Origin: Toxorhynchites rutilus septentrionalis
Taxonomy: Eukaryota; Arthropoda; Insecta; Diptera; Culicidae
DNA: 64,000 nt
Direction of reading: 5' to 3'
Assembly (NCBI RefSeq): GCF_029784135.1
Contig: NC_073745.1
Span: forward strand, 161,461,335 to 161,525,334
The notes below the pieces were generated by a model. The model was not told the origin of the DNA, searched no databases, and worked only from the letters and a program-made list of their open reading frames with translations. Both the position numbers and the translations under genes were made by a program. Positions 10,247 through 20,336 of the stretch are shown in pieces. Within the stretch, counting starts at the first letter, position 1. Every line of letters starts with the position of its first letter.

Positions 10247-10580
10247 TTTTTTCTTGATATAAATAATTGAATAATTGTGAAATATCAAGCATTGTCAAAA
10301 TGCACTATGTGCCCATTTTTGATTGATCCATTTTGTGCTTCTCAAATCGTACCGACCAAAACGGGCAACCAGAGCAGCAGCGAAATACAATGAAGCACGA
10401 TTGGAAAAGAAAAAGAAAAAAATGAACGAAACATTGGTCGCAGTCTCACACATGAGTAACTCTCGAGCCAGCCAGTCAGCTTAAAAATCCCCGCTCCGCT
10501 GCCGTAACCATCATTCTCATTCAAACCGTACACCATATCGGTTCGCATCACAACACATCAACAAACCAACCCAAGCAGCC

Positions 10581-10790
10581 ATGTCTGGACATGGTAAAGG
10601 AGGAAAAGTGAAGGGAAAGGCAAAATCCCGCTCGAACCGTGTTGATCTGGAGTTCCCCGCAAGGGTAGCTAGGCCGAGCGCGTTAGTACCAGCGCACCAG
10701 TCCACCTAGCCGGCGTTATATAGTTTCGGCCGCCGAAGTGATCGAGTTAGCTGGCAAAGCTGCTCGCGACGATAAGAAAACCCGCATTCG
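10581..10790 (+). pseudogene. Histone H2A pseudogene, type A (copy 2)
   Basis: ATG 10581, stop 10707-10709: the same 42-codon truncated frame as in the other copies (MSGHGKGGKVKGK...), ending through the shared 25-nt deletion. Further H2A codons (IELAGKAARDDKKTRI) continue to 10790 in the original phase. Upstream are TTAAAAA at 10491-10497 and a 5' leader. The histone stem-loop follows at 11024. A replication-dependent H2A origin is clear; function as a histone is excluded. Confidence 0.85.
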
Positions 10791-11023
10791 GAACAGAACA
10801 CATTCGGTTCGGTGGACATCAAGACAACGGGCAGTTGCAGCGAGTGGCGAGTGGCAAACGCAATCGCAAAACGGCACCAGGTAGCAGAAGAAAAAAGTTT
10901 GTTCTTTATACAAACTGCTTTGGTGGCAAATCCAGAACAAGGCGGCATAGAGGGCGTTCGAAATGGTTTTTTTCAAAACCACCAGTACTAAGTTTTCTAA
11001 ATTGGAACCATTCCATAAAACAA

Positions 11024-11039
11024 GGCGCTTTTCAGGGCC
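11024..11039 (+). terminator. Histone-type 3' stem-loop (copy 2, A)
   Basis: GGCGCTTTTCAGGGCC; one mismatch in the six-base stem, TTTC loop, A-rich 5' flank. Confidence 0.75.
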
Positions 11040-11228
11040 ATTAAACCTTCCAAAAAAGAGTTTAGGAAATACAGTTCAATGCTTTCTAAAACATTATCCA
11101 AAATAATAATAAAACACAAATTGATTTTTTCATAATTTGTTTGTCAGGATATGATGAGTATGTGAATTTGGCAGTTGTTCTGAGCTTATTGATTTTCATC
11201 AATTCTTAAATTGCTTCTAGATTGAAAG

Positions 11229-11459
11229 TACAGTAATTTACACTTATCTCGACATTTAGCTAATTGGACGGACCTGTAATGTGAAATATTTAGTTGGACA
11301 TTTTTGTAAACATAGAGTTCGGGGTCCAAAATATGACCCCACATTGAAAGTCGACACTGTACCGCTGTCATCGCAAATGTTCAATTACAGGTTAAAGTTA
11401 CCTCCAATCCGATACTGAGTGGTGGTAATGCGACGTGCCATTGAATGTAATTTACTGTA
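11229..11459. repeat. MITE nested in family I (copy 2)
   Basis: TIRs TACAGTAATTTACA / TGTAATTTACTGTA as in the other copies. The interior with GTTGGACATTT and GACCCCACATTG is conserved. Confidence 0.7.
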
Positions 11460-11614
11460 AAATATGTCACAAGCTGGATGGGAAGAAATTTTCCAACTGT
11501 GAAAGCTGTGGCGAGTGGCAAATGCAATCGCTAAACAGAAAGGTTTAGCCGAACAAGATGGGGATATCGAGTGATAACAAAACAATAAACTCTTTAGATT
11601 GAAGATAATTTTGT

Positions 11615-11630
11615 GATCCTGAAAAGGACC
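11615..11630 (-). terminator. Minus-strand histone-like stem-loop (copy 2)
   Basis: On the minus strand this reads GGTCCTTTTCAGGATC, a histone-type hairpin with one G-T pair and the TTTC loop. Equivalent sequences occur at 19614, 23064, 30064 and 53322. No coding sequence is seen upstream on that strand. Confidence 0.45.
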
Positions 11631-11937
11631 CTTTTTAGCCTGCATGTGAATCCAACGAGCGAACAAATCGTAATGAATGTATTTTTTTTTTTTTTTTTAC
11701 AACTTAAATGCATTTTTATTCAGATGTTTTTCTATTTGAATACATATTTTACAGTTCAAGTGACACAGTCTAGGCTTTACATCTTTGGTTCAGCTTTTGG
11801 ATTTAAAATCATACTGTTGAGCAAAAGTTCCTTATTTTTAATTTGACAGTTGTTCACCATTTTAATGGTATTGTTTGAAATTAAATTTGAAAGAGACTAC
11901 TTATAAACTACTAACTAACTAACTAATAACCAACTAA

Positions 11938-14511
11938 CTAATCTACTATATACAAATTTTTTATCAGGTCAAATTCAGAGGATCTAGATTTCTTAACAAA
12001 TTTAGCTTTTGTTTCATACATAATTGCATCTAGTTTTTGGATATTAGCCTCTTGGTGTAGATCCGAGATCCTTGTGTCAAAAGGACGATCAAGAATCATC
12101 CTCAATGCACGATTTTGCGCCACTTGGAGTTTGTTCCTGTGAGTCTGAGCACATGACCCTCACACCACAATTGCATAAAGGATGGCAGGAGCTATGATTT
12201 GATTGTAGACGGCCAGTTTGTTCACCTTTGAGAGACGGGATCGTCGACAGATCAGAGGGTACAGAGATCGAACCAAAGCGGAACACCTATTCAAATTCTT
12301 CTCCACGTGCTGACGGAAGAGGAGTTTCTGATCTATCACTAGCCCCAAATATGTTACTTCAGCGGACCACTCAACCCTTGTGCCATTCATCACCACAACG
12401 CAAGATGGAGGAGGTTTGAGTTTGGGAGACTGCCTGTGCAGGAACATGATTGTTTGGGTTTTGGAGGCATTGATTTTAATTTTCCATATGTTAGCATATT
12501 CAACAAAGGCGTCAAGGCATCGTTGAAGCCTGTTTGTAATTTCACGAGGCATCCTCCCCTTGACGGCAATTGCGGTGTCATCTGCGAACAGAAAGGACGC
12601 GCAGCCATCTCCCAGGGGAGGAGTGTCAGAGGTGTAAAGGCTGTACAGCAAAGGGCCCAGCAGACTTCCCTGCGGGACCCCTGCCTGGATGGAAAATGTG
12701 TTTGACAAACAGCCATTCAACGATACCCTGAACGACCTTTGCTGAAGGTAACACCGGATGATTTTCACGAGATAAATTGGAATGTTAAAGGAACAGAGCT
12801 TATATACAAGCCCGTCATGCCAGACACAGTCGAAAGCCTTTTCGACATCCAACAGTGCCAAGGCTGTGGACTTGGATACAGCCCTGTTCCTTTGGATGGT
12901 GTTCATCACTCTCACTAGTTGGTGGATAGTCGAATGCCCCCGTCTAAACCCAAACTGTTCAGGCAGGAGGATGTTGTTGACCTCAACAAATTTTTGCAAT
13001 CGGAATAAAATGATTTTTTCAAAAAGTTTGCCCAGCGCTGAAAGGAGGCTGATAGGTCTGTAGCTTGAAGGTAGAGTTGGATCCTTCCCGGGTTTGCGGA
13101 TCGGCACGATCTTCGCTTCTTTCCAGATGCTTGGATAATAGTGCAATTCCAAGCATCGATTGAAGATGTTGCTGAGCAGCGAGTAGACTTTGGGAGTGAG
13201 CCTTTTCAGGATAAGGTTGAAGATTCCATCAAACCCGGGAGCCTTCATATTCTTAGTGGCCTTCAGCGCTGAGCCTGCTGTTCGAGCGGACTAGCCATAT
13301 GCGAGCCAAGCAAATGCGACGATGCAATGTGATTGCCTATCGCATTCGCTTTCTCAATAGGCGCAACGAGGAGACTATCGCCGACCTTGAGAGGAGGAAC
13401 TGGTTTCGGATGGTTTTTCAGCACTTTGGCAACCTTCCAAAATGGTCTGGAGCGATCATCCAAGTTTTGTACGGTGCGCCCGAAGCTGTTGTTTCGAAGA
13501 GAGACCATCCTGGAAGCAATCTGCCTGTTCAGATCGGCCATCTCTTCCTTTCTGCCGAGATCCCCGGTCCTCTGAAACTGGCGTCTACGCACATTTCGCA
13601 AGCGGATCAATAGTTGAGTGTGAGAGTCAATAGCAACGAACTTACCCCTCACAGGAACACGCCGCACACACGCCACATCAGCCACGGAGATGGCGTATTG
13701 AAGTCCCTCTAATGCTTGGTCGATGTCCTCCACTGAATGCAGCAGCGTGTTCTCCTCGAGGTGATGGTTCACCATCCTTCCAAACGCCAGCCAGTTGACG
13801 TGATGGTAATCCTTTCGAAGGTAGATGGCTGGAACAATGTTGACCCCTACTTCAGCAACCACCGGAAGGTGATCGGAGCTGAGATCGTTTAGCGCCACCG
13901 GCTTGGTCAGCATGATGTTTGAAAGGAAGATGTCCAAAGTCGATGGATTTCCCGCAGGTGAGGTGAAGGTCGGCTCGTCCGAGAACTGTACCGCATACTG
14001 CCCATGTTGCGCGTGGTCGAAGAGAAGCCGCCCGTTTTGATTTTGTCGGTAGTTCCGCCAATCCTCATGGCGGGCGTTGAGATCACCCCCAACAACAAAG
14101 CGAGAAGAGGTGCGAGTGATGGCAGTCAAGTCATTTTGGAACTGACGCGCCATCCTGTTGCTGTTCGGACACTGATGAGGACAGTACACGGCAATGAAAT
14201 GGATGTTGCCGTTTGTCAATGCGACCTCCACACTAATCGCCTCGATGACCGATGTGCGAACGTGCGGAAGTATGTTGAGCCTCAGGCCTTTCCGTACGAT
14301 GACCGCAACACCGCCCCCCCCTAGAGCTGGTGCGATCAAGCCGGATGATGTTGTGATCCGGTAGCCAGAAACTGTCGCCGGATTTTAGGTGGGTCTCTGA
14401 GAGCAGACCCACGTCGATGCTGTGTCTGCCGACAAAATCGGCAAACTCGATGGCTTTTGCTCTTATCGAGCAAGCGTTCCAAGTGGCAATTTTCAGAGAC
14501 CTAAGAGCCAT
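11938..14511 (-). pseudogene. Jockey-clade ORF2: endonuclease-reverse transcriptase, broken
   Basis: The ATG at 14511 (MALRSLKIATWN) overlaps the ORF1 stop by 11 nt, as is common in jockey-type elements. The APE-type endonuclease motifs are present: ATWNACS, LLSETHL, GGDLNARH, SSDHLPVV. The RT follows with motif A (LLDVEKAFD), motif B (AGVPQGSLLGPLLYSLY) and the catalytic FADD (SFLFADDTAIA). Lesions: a 1-nt indel in a C run at 14314-14321, a frameshift near 13265 between linker and RT, and an in-frame TGA near 12150 where the family has tryptophan (A-I-V-V-stop-G). The C-terminal region runs to 11938. There is no RNase H domain, consistent with jockey clade. Confidence 0.9.
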
Positions 14512-15760
14512 ATTCAATGATAAACTTACCAAGCACATTCATCTGCTCGGGCTTGTTGCGGCACGCGCGGAGGGCGGTCGTCATCTTGTCAAAAATTTCC
14601 AGTAGCTCCGTCGGGGTGAACTTTTCGGAGTTGGTTTCAGTTTGTGGTGGGCGCCAAAATCCAGGGGGGGTGGGAGGCGAGCGCTGTCCGGCGGGCTCGC
14701 CGGTGGTACGTTGAGGAGGGGCAGCTCGATCCCGAGCGCTTGGATGAGTTGTTTGCTGAGTGGGGCGAAGCGGAGGAAAATCTTCTGCTCTAAACGACTT
14801 CTCCTTCTTCCGCCCCGGTTGATTGTTGATAGACGCCTGCTTGCGGATATGTTTGAAATTTTCGCGTTTCGGGCATTGCCGGTCCGAACCCTGATGAGCG
14901 CCGCCACAGTTGATACATTTGTACTCCACTTTACCAGCTTTGTCCACTGGGCAGTCACCAGTGGCGTGGTCCTTAGCACACGCGCTGCAGCGAGGTTTGA
15001 TGTTACAGTTGCGGGTGCCATGTCCAAAATTCAGGCACCGCTGGCACTGGGTGACGTCGCGACGGCCACCACGGTAAGGTTCCCATCGGATTCTCAGGGA
15101 AAAAAGAGAGCGGATCGCTTTGAGGGCATTCAGCGTCACCGTCCCTTTCTGAAAGTGCACCAGAAACAGACAGTCCGGGTACATCTTCTCGTTTTCACCT
15201 CTACGTTTCATCCGGTAAATGGCGGTTACGACTAGCTTCAACCGATCCTTGAGTTCAGCGGTGATCGTCTTCGGGTCGTAGTTAGACAGGCCGCGAATAA
15301 CAGCCTTGAAGGGTTTGTCCCCCGGGATGTCGTGGGTGAAAAACTCAATATTGGCATTCTTCAAAAACGCCACGACCAGATCAAATTCATTCCGCGTACG
15401 GAGGAAAACTTTAGTGCCGATGCCACATAGCTTATATTCTGCTTTAACGCCCATCGATGCAAATTCACTGATGAGTTTGTCGAGAGCGACCGCCTTCACC
15501 ACCAGCGGAGGGAGTATGATTTTGGTTGCTGCCTCAGTAGCAGAGTTTGCATTTTCAACCGTCGCGCCGAAGTCGCCTACTTCGGTGCCGTTCGATGCGG
15601 TGTCACAGTCGCGAAGGCTCGACTCTGTGCGGGCACTTTTCACCGCGCCACCATTGCGTGCATCATTAGATGACGCTTGCCTTGAAAATTTATTGCCCCT
15701 GGCAATGCGATCATTTTTTGCAGGGCTCGAGCCTGCCTTCCTCTTCTTCTTGCTCATCAC
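14501..15760 (-). CDS. Jockey-clade ORF1: gag-like nucleocapsid protein, 419 aa
   Basis: An uninterrupted 419-codon frame. The N-terminal ~90 residues are basic and Ser/Asn-rich (SKKKRKAGSSPAK). A central RRM-like region follows, then three Cys/His zinc knuckles: CQRCLNFGHGTRNC (CX2CX4HX4C), CSACAKDHATGDC and CINCGGAHQ..C. A proline-rich C-terminus follows. Such proteins bind the element's RNA and act as nucleic acid chaperones. It is the only full-length open frame of this element; expression is unknown. Confidence 0.85.
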   Translation of the reverse strand: MMSKKKRKAGSSPAKNDRIARGNKFSRQASSNDARNGGAVKSARTESSLRDCDTASNGTEVGDFGATVENANSATEAATKIILPPLVVKAVALDKLISEFASMGVKAEYKLCGIGTKVFLRTRNEFDLVVAFLKNANIEFFTHDIPGDKPFKAVIRGLSNYDPKTITAELKDRLKLVVTAIYRMKRRGENEKMYPDCLFLVHFQKGTVTLNALKAIRSLFSLRIRWEPYRGGRRDVTQCQRCLNFGHGTRNCNIKPRCSACAKDHATGDCPVDKAGKVEYKCINCGGAHQGSDRQCPKRENFKHIRKQASINNQPGRKKEKSFRAEDFPPLRPTQQTTHPSARDRAAPPQRTTGEPAGQRSPPTPPGFWRPPQTETNSEKFTPTELLEIFDKMTTALRACRNKPEQMNVLGKFIIEYGS

Positions 15761-16055
15761 ACACTACGCGAAGCGTCAAATTTATGACGCGGTAAGAAGA
15801 AAACACACGATACGAATAACGCGAAAAACGAAAAGAAAAAACCACACGACGATATCCAAGTTGGATTACCACTGGTGGGGTCCAATCTTAGATCGAAGCG
15901 CAGCGAAAGCAAAGTGAACTGGACTACTCAACAGTCCGATGCCGAATTTGTTTGTCATCGCTCCCTTTTAACGCCCATTCGTTCGTCTCGTTGGACTCGC
16001 CCCTCTGGCTGAGTCTGCCGATTTGTCTCTATCCTGTGAGTGTGTACCGCTAGAG

Positions 16056-16062
16056 TATAAAA
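16056..16062 (+). promoter_or_regulatory. TATA box of H2A type B promoter (copy 2)
   Basis: TATAAAA in the conserved GCTAGAG-TATAAAA-CACGCGG block, about 90 nt before the H2A segment. Confidence 0.6.
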
Positions 16063-16147
16063 CACGCGGACCCCAAAAAATATCTTATTTTCTTTCAAAC
16101 CGTAAACCCGTGTGGTTGTACGGCATCGGTATCGTGGACGTAACAAA

Positions 16148-16362
16148 GGAGGACAAGTTAAGGGAAAGGCAAAGTCTCACTCGAACCGTGCAGGTCTCCA
16201 GTTCCCTGTTGGTCGCATTCACTGATTGCTCCGCAAAGGTAACTAGGCCGAACGGATTGGTGCCGGAGCACCAGTATACCTAACAGCGATTATAGAGTTT
16301 CGGCCGTCGGAGTGCTCGAGTTGGCTTGCAAAGCTGCTCACGACAATCAGAAAACCCGCATC
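16148..16362 (+). pseudogene. Histone H2A pseudogene, type B (copy 2)
   Basis: Starting at GGAGGACAAG the phase reads [20 protein letters not shown], then a stop, LLRKGN, a stop (TAG in place of Tyr), AERIGAGAPVYL and ELACKAAHDNQKTRI. The initiator ATG has mutated. The sequence after 16362 departs from H2A. The terminal stem-loop of this copy has lost its 5' arm (ACAAC-TTTTCAGAACC near 16592). It is separated from the type A unit by the LINE insertion. Confidence 0.85.
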
Positions 16363-17004
16363 AAGAACAGAGCAGCTTCGGTTCGGCGCTCATCAAGGCA
16401 ACAATTAGTTTCAGTGAGTGGCAAAGTGTTTCTCCGGCACGTCGCATTAAATGTAATTTACTGAACAACATGTCACAAGCTGGATGGGAAGAAATTTTCC
16501 AACTGTGAAAGCTGTGGCGAGTGGCAAACGCAATATCTAAACAGGAAAGTTTAACCGAACAAGATGGGAATATCGAGTGAAAACAAAAACACAACTTTTC
16601 AGAACCCCCAACATGTTCATAAAGAGTAAACAGTAAACTAATCCATTTTTCAGGTAGATAGGTAGGTATTCACGTAGGAGAAGAAAATAAAACAATATAT
16701 TTAAAATATATATTTAGCAAAAGCTGTCCCCTTTGTATAGTCCTACGTCACTCCGGTTATGTCCCCGATATTACCCACCCGTCTTTTTTTTTCATCAAAT
16801 ATGATCGTCCATCACCTCCTGAGAGAATCTGGATAAATTTATTTGTTTCATGTGAGAAAGGTGTTTTCTGACTTTAAGGGGATGAATCAAAAATCATATT
16901 CCGCTTTTATATTCAAAAAACAAAAATATTTTTTTGACTCGATTATATACAGTGAAAAGAAATCGAGTATAACGAGTCCGCCCTGTATAATGAAAAAAAT
17001 CTAA

Positions 17005-17115
17005 GGGGTTATATCTAGGCCACGACCGCATTTTCGACTTAGAACTACGGAATTATGTTATTCATTCCACTTGCTTATACCTTCGGATATTATTCAAGGA
17101 TGTATCGAAAATTTT
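17005..17115 (-). mobile_element. Family IV-like 3' end fragment
   Basis: GGTTATATCTAGGCCACGACC (the terminal hairpin in reverse) is followed by TCGACTTAGAACTAC and then by sequence similar to 41571-41650 (CCACTTGCTTATACC...ATTATTCAAGGATG). It is the reverse-oriented 3' end of a family IV element. No 5' end is recognised. Confidence 0.5.
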
Positions 17116-17734
17116 TAAATAACTTTTTAGTTATTTAGTTATTTTTACTTCTTCAGTGGCAAAAAATATAATTTTAAATTCGAACAACTTAAAACTGCCT
17201 TCGGTTCTGGATGGTTATCTGATAGAGAATAATATGGATATCACTACCAGATGTCAACACTGTAGATCTACATATTAGATATAGATAAATTATTTTTCAT
17301 TCATAATTTTCATCTTCCAGCTGAAAATCCATTAAAGTCATTTATCGCTTCCCAAACTCGTGGTAGAAAGTTCAATGTGGTCAACGCGAATCCAAAAACA
17401 AATATCTCCGCAAAGTCTGTACTACTGCTCCACACCCGCCCTGTCTGACAATATAAATATAACATGTATTTTCAACTCGTGCCGGTACGTGTGTGATAAA
17501 ATCGCGTTTGTTCTCTCTGTACAACTTGCTTCATAACAAACCCTTATCCCATTCAACAACTATCAACTTTTGGGCATAATGGTTGCATTGAGCTGCGCGA
17601 GTACAAATATTTCCTATAGATTGATGCAAACATCTCTGCGAACTATCTAGAAATGGCGAAGCTTAAATCGCAGCAGTCCCTCTCTCCTCTCTTATTGCCG
17701 TACCACGAAAGCTGTATATGATTCGAGTATCATG
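17116..17734. other. Unassigned interval
   Basis: AT-rich sequence with no convincing coding frame. There is a faint resemblance to the family IV interior (GTCAACGCGAAT near 17379 and 7014), so this may be decayed element sequence. Confidence 0.4.
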
Positions 17735-18330
17735 TACTGTTCTGAATCATATTTCGGACGCTTAAGGCATATGATGCAGAAAACAGGTTTAAACTTTATG
17801 CACAGGTATTGTTTGGTTGATGTTTTTAATAAATTAGTTCAATATGCTTCTATGCTTTCTACTTTGGTACCTATTGACGTAGGACTACGTCTAACCGGAA
17901 GATATAGGGGGTGAAATGGAAATCTAGGCACTGAACAAGTAGGAAAAAATGCAAGATTTGGAACGCTTATAACTCGAGCATTTCTCAATAGATCGCAAAG
18001 GTTTTTGCATCAATTGATAGGAAATATATCTACGCATCTATCATAACGAATAACATTTCATTTTTCTTGAGATAAATAATTGAATAATTGTGAAATATCA
18101 AGCATTGTCAAAATGCACTATGTGCCCATTTTTGATTGGTCTATTTTGTGCTCCTCAAATCGTACCGACCAAAACGAGCAACTAGAGCAGCAGCGAAATA
18201 GAATGAAGCACGATTGGAAAGGAAAAAGAAAAAAATGAACGAAACATTGGTCGCAGTTTCACACATGCGTAATTCTCGAGCCAGCCAGCCAGCTTAAAAA
18301 TCCCCGCTCCGCTACCGTAACGATCATTCT

Positions 18331-18538
18331 TTGTGTGGACACCGACTGGACAACGTCGTTGCTGGACGAGCTGGACGACGAGGGATCGAGTGCCTTTCTC
18401 AAGGCAAGAGGGCGGAGGTGGTAGCGCTGGAGTAGAGTAATAGAGTAGAGTAGAGTTTTCAAAGGGCCTTTCTCAAGGCTAGAGACGAATGAACTGCAAA
18501 AGTTTAAAGTCTCTATAATTCAAGACCATCCTTCCTTC
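18331..18538 (+). mobile_element. SINE with (CTTC)n tail, 15-bp target duplication (copy 3)
   Basis: CGTAACGATCATTCT is repeated at 18316-18330 and 18539-18553. The 208-bp insert starts TTGTGTGGACACCGACTGG and ends in CCATCCTTCCTTC. Copies 2, 4 and 7 lack it and have one CGTAACGATCATTCT. Its 3' half contains the GACGAATGAACTGCAAAAGT block also found in the 60-bp retroposons. Promoter boxes are not certain. Confidence 0.8.
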
Positions 18539-18616
18539 CGTAACGATCATTCTCATTCAAACCGTACACCATATCGGTTCGCATCACAACACATCAACAA
18601 ACCAACCCAAGCAGCC

Positions 18617-18827
18617 ATGTCTGGACATGGTAAAGGAGGAAAAGTGAAGGGAAAGGCAAAATCCCGCTCGAACCGTGTTGATCTGGACTTCCCCGCAAGG
18701 GTAGCTAGGCCGAGCGCGTTAGTACCAGTGCACCAGTCCACCTAGCCGGCGTTATATAGTTTCGGCCGCCGAAGTGATCGAGTTAACTGGCAAAGCTGCT
18801 CGCGACGATAAGAAAACCCGCATTCGG
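18617..18827 (+). pseudogene. Histone H2A pseudogene, type A (copy 3)
   Basis: ATG 18617, stop 18743-18745, the same 42-codon frame and the same 25-nt deletion as all type A units. H2A similarity resumes in the original phase to KKTRI at 18827. The SINE lies between its promoter and 5' leader, so the upstream TTAAAAA element is now about 310 nt from the ATG. Confidence 0.85.
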
Positions 18828-19055
18828 AACAGACCACATTCGGTTCGGTGGACATCAAGACAACAACAGGCAGTTGTGGCGAGTGGCAAACGCAATCGCA
18901 AAACGGCAGCTGGTAGCAGAAGAAAAAAGTTTGTTCTTTTTACAATCTGCTTTGGTGGCAAATCCAGAACAAGGCGGCATCGAGGGCGTTCGAAATGGTT
19001 TTTTTCAAAACCACGAGTACTAAGTTTTCTAAATTGGAACCATTCCATAAAACAA

Positions 19056-19070
19056 GGCGCTTTTCAGGGA
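19056..19070 (+). terminator. Damaged histone 3' stem-loop (copy 3, A)
   Basis: GGCGCTTTTCAGGGA: the last two bases of the 3' arm are deleted, so only four stem bases can pair. Confidence 0.5.
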
Positions 19071-19259
19071 TTTAAACCTTCCAAAAAAGAGTTTAGGAAA
19101 TACAGTTCAATGCATTCTAAAACAATATCCAAAATAATAATAAAACACAAATTGATTTTTTCATAATTTGTTTGCCAGGATATGATGAGTATGTGAATTT
19201 GGCAGTTGTTTTGAGCTTATTGATTTTCACCAATTCTTAAATTGCTTCTAGATTGAAAG

Positions 19260-19490
19260 TACAGTAATTTACACTTATCTCGACATTTAGCTAATTGGAC
19301 GGACCTGTAATGCGACATATTTAGTTGGACATTTTTGTAAACATAGAGTTCGGGGTCCAAATTATGACCCCACATTGAAAGTCGACACTGTACCACTGTC
19401 ATCGCAAATGTTCAATTACAGGTTAAAATAACCTCCAATCCGATACTGAGTGGTGGTAATGCGACGTGCCATTGAATGCAATTTACTGTA
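19260..19490. repeat. MITE nested in family I (copy 3)
   Basis: TACAGTAATTTACA at the left, TGCAATTTACTGTA at the right (one change). Same position as in the other copies. Confidence 0.7.
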
Positions 19491-19613
19491 AAATATGTCA
19501 CAAGCTGTGGCGAGTGGCAAATGCAATCGCTAAACAGAATGGTTTAGCCGAACAAGATAAGGATATCGAGTGATAAAAAAACAATAAACTCTTTAGATTG
19601 AAGATAATTTTGT

Positions 19614-19629
19614 GATCCTGAAAAGGACC
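19614..19629 (-). terminator. Minus-strand histone-like stem-loop (copy 3)
   Basis: GGTCCTTTTCAGGATC on the minus strand, about 160 nt upstream of the plus-strand TATA box. Conserved position among copies 2-5 and 7. Confidence 0.45.
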
Positions 19630-19789
19630 CTTTTTAGCCTGCATGTGAATCCAACGAGCGAACAAATCGTAATGAATGTATTTTTTTGCCATCGCTCCCT
19701 TTTAACGCTCATTCGTTCGTCTCGTTGGACTCGCCCCTCTGGCTGAGTCTGCCGATTTGTCTCTATCCTGTGAGTGTGTACCGCTAGAG

Positions 19790-19796
19790 TATAAAA
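19790..19796 (+). promoter_or_regulatory. TATA box of H2A type B promoter (copy 3)
   Basis: TATAAAA within the conserved GCTAGAG-TATAAAA-CACGCGG block. Confidence 0.6.
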
Positions 19797-19882
19797 CACG
19801 CGGACCCCAAAAAAATATCTTATTTTCTTTCAAACCGTAAACCCGTGATGTTGTACGGCATCGGCATCGTGGACGTAACAAA

Positions 19883-20097
19883 GGAGGACAAGTTAAGAGA
19901 AAGGCAAAGTCTCACTCGAACCGTGCAGGTCTCCAGTTCCCTGTTGGTCGCATTCACTGATTGCTCCGCAAGGGTAACTAGGCCGAACGGATTGGTGCCG
20001 GAGCACCAGTATACCTAACAGCGATTATAGAGTTTCGGCCGTCGGAGTGCTCGAGTTGGCTTGCAAAGCTGCTCACGACAATCAGAAAACCCGCATC
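19883..20097 (+). pseudogene. Histone H2A pseudogene, type B (copy 3)
   Basis: The phase reads [36 protein letters not shown], then after a short deletion ELACKAAHDNQKTRI. The ATG is lost. It is followed by MITE-derived right-end sequence (TGTAATTTACTGAA) and the perfect stem-loop at 20337. Confidence 0.85.
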
Positions 20098-20336
20098 AAG
20101 AACAGAGCAGCTTCGGTTCGGCGCTCATCAAGGCAACAAATAGTTTCAGTGAGTGGCAAAGTGTTTCTCCGGCACGTCACATTGAATGTAATTTACTGAA
20201 CAACATGTCACAGGCTGGATGGGAAGACATTTTCCAACTGTGAAAGCTGTGGCGAGTGGCAAACGCAATAGCTAAACAGGAAGGTTTAACCGAACAAGAT
20301 GGGCATATCGAGTGATAACAAAAACACAACACCAAA

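Larger units (their letters stand above)
11682..15942 (-). mobile_element. Jockey-clade non-LTR retrotransposon, inside family I copy 2
   Basis: A T run at 11682-11698 is the poly(A) tail on the minus strand. ORF2 (endonuclease + RT) and ORF1 (gag-like with zinc knuckles) follow, and the 5' UTR ends near 15942. The flanks are the two halves of the family I segment between GAATGTATTTTT and CATCGCTCCC. I see no exact target duplication. ORF1 is open but ORF2 is broken, so this copy is not autonomous. It must be younger than copy 2. Confidence 0.9.
8809..16783 (+). mobile_element. Family I (H2A-bearing) Helitron-like element, copy 2, twice interrupted
   Basis: The 5' end TGACGTAGGACTA starts at 8808. 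The inverse TAGTCCTACGTCA is at 16738-16750 and the hairpin at 16755-16775. Family II-c splits it after CATTTCATTTT (8997), and it resumes with CTTGATATAAATAATTG at 10253; copy 4 has the unsplit sequence at about 21690. The jockey-clade LINE splits it again between 11682 and 15942. The outer flanks match repeat V, whose empty site is near 38115. Confidence 0.85.
6387..16988. mobile_element. TIR repeat V, copy a (left end off window), host to nested inserts
   Basis: Pieces 6387-6697, 8589-8808 and 16790-16988 line up in order with the more intact copy at 35811-38370 (for example GATATTGCAGCCAA, CTCTGTCATTGTTGAAATTCG, ATGATCGTC). The gaps are exactly family IV-a and family I copy 2. The right end carries GACTCGATTATATACAG and GAGTCCGCCCTGTA motifs, the TIR of this repeat. 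No transposase is visible; it is probably a non-autonomous DNA transposon. Confidence 0.7.

Noticed and set aside
11682..15942. Exact target site duplication around the jockey-clade LINE
   Set aside because: GAATGTATTTTT on one side and GAATTTGTTTG on the other are suggestive but too different to claim.
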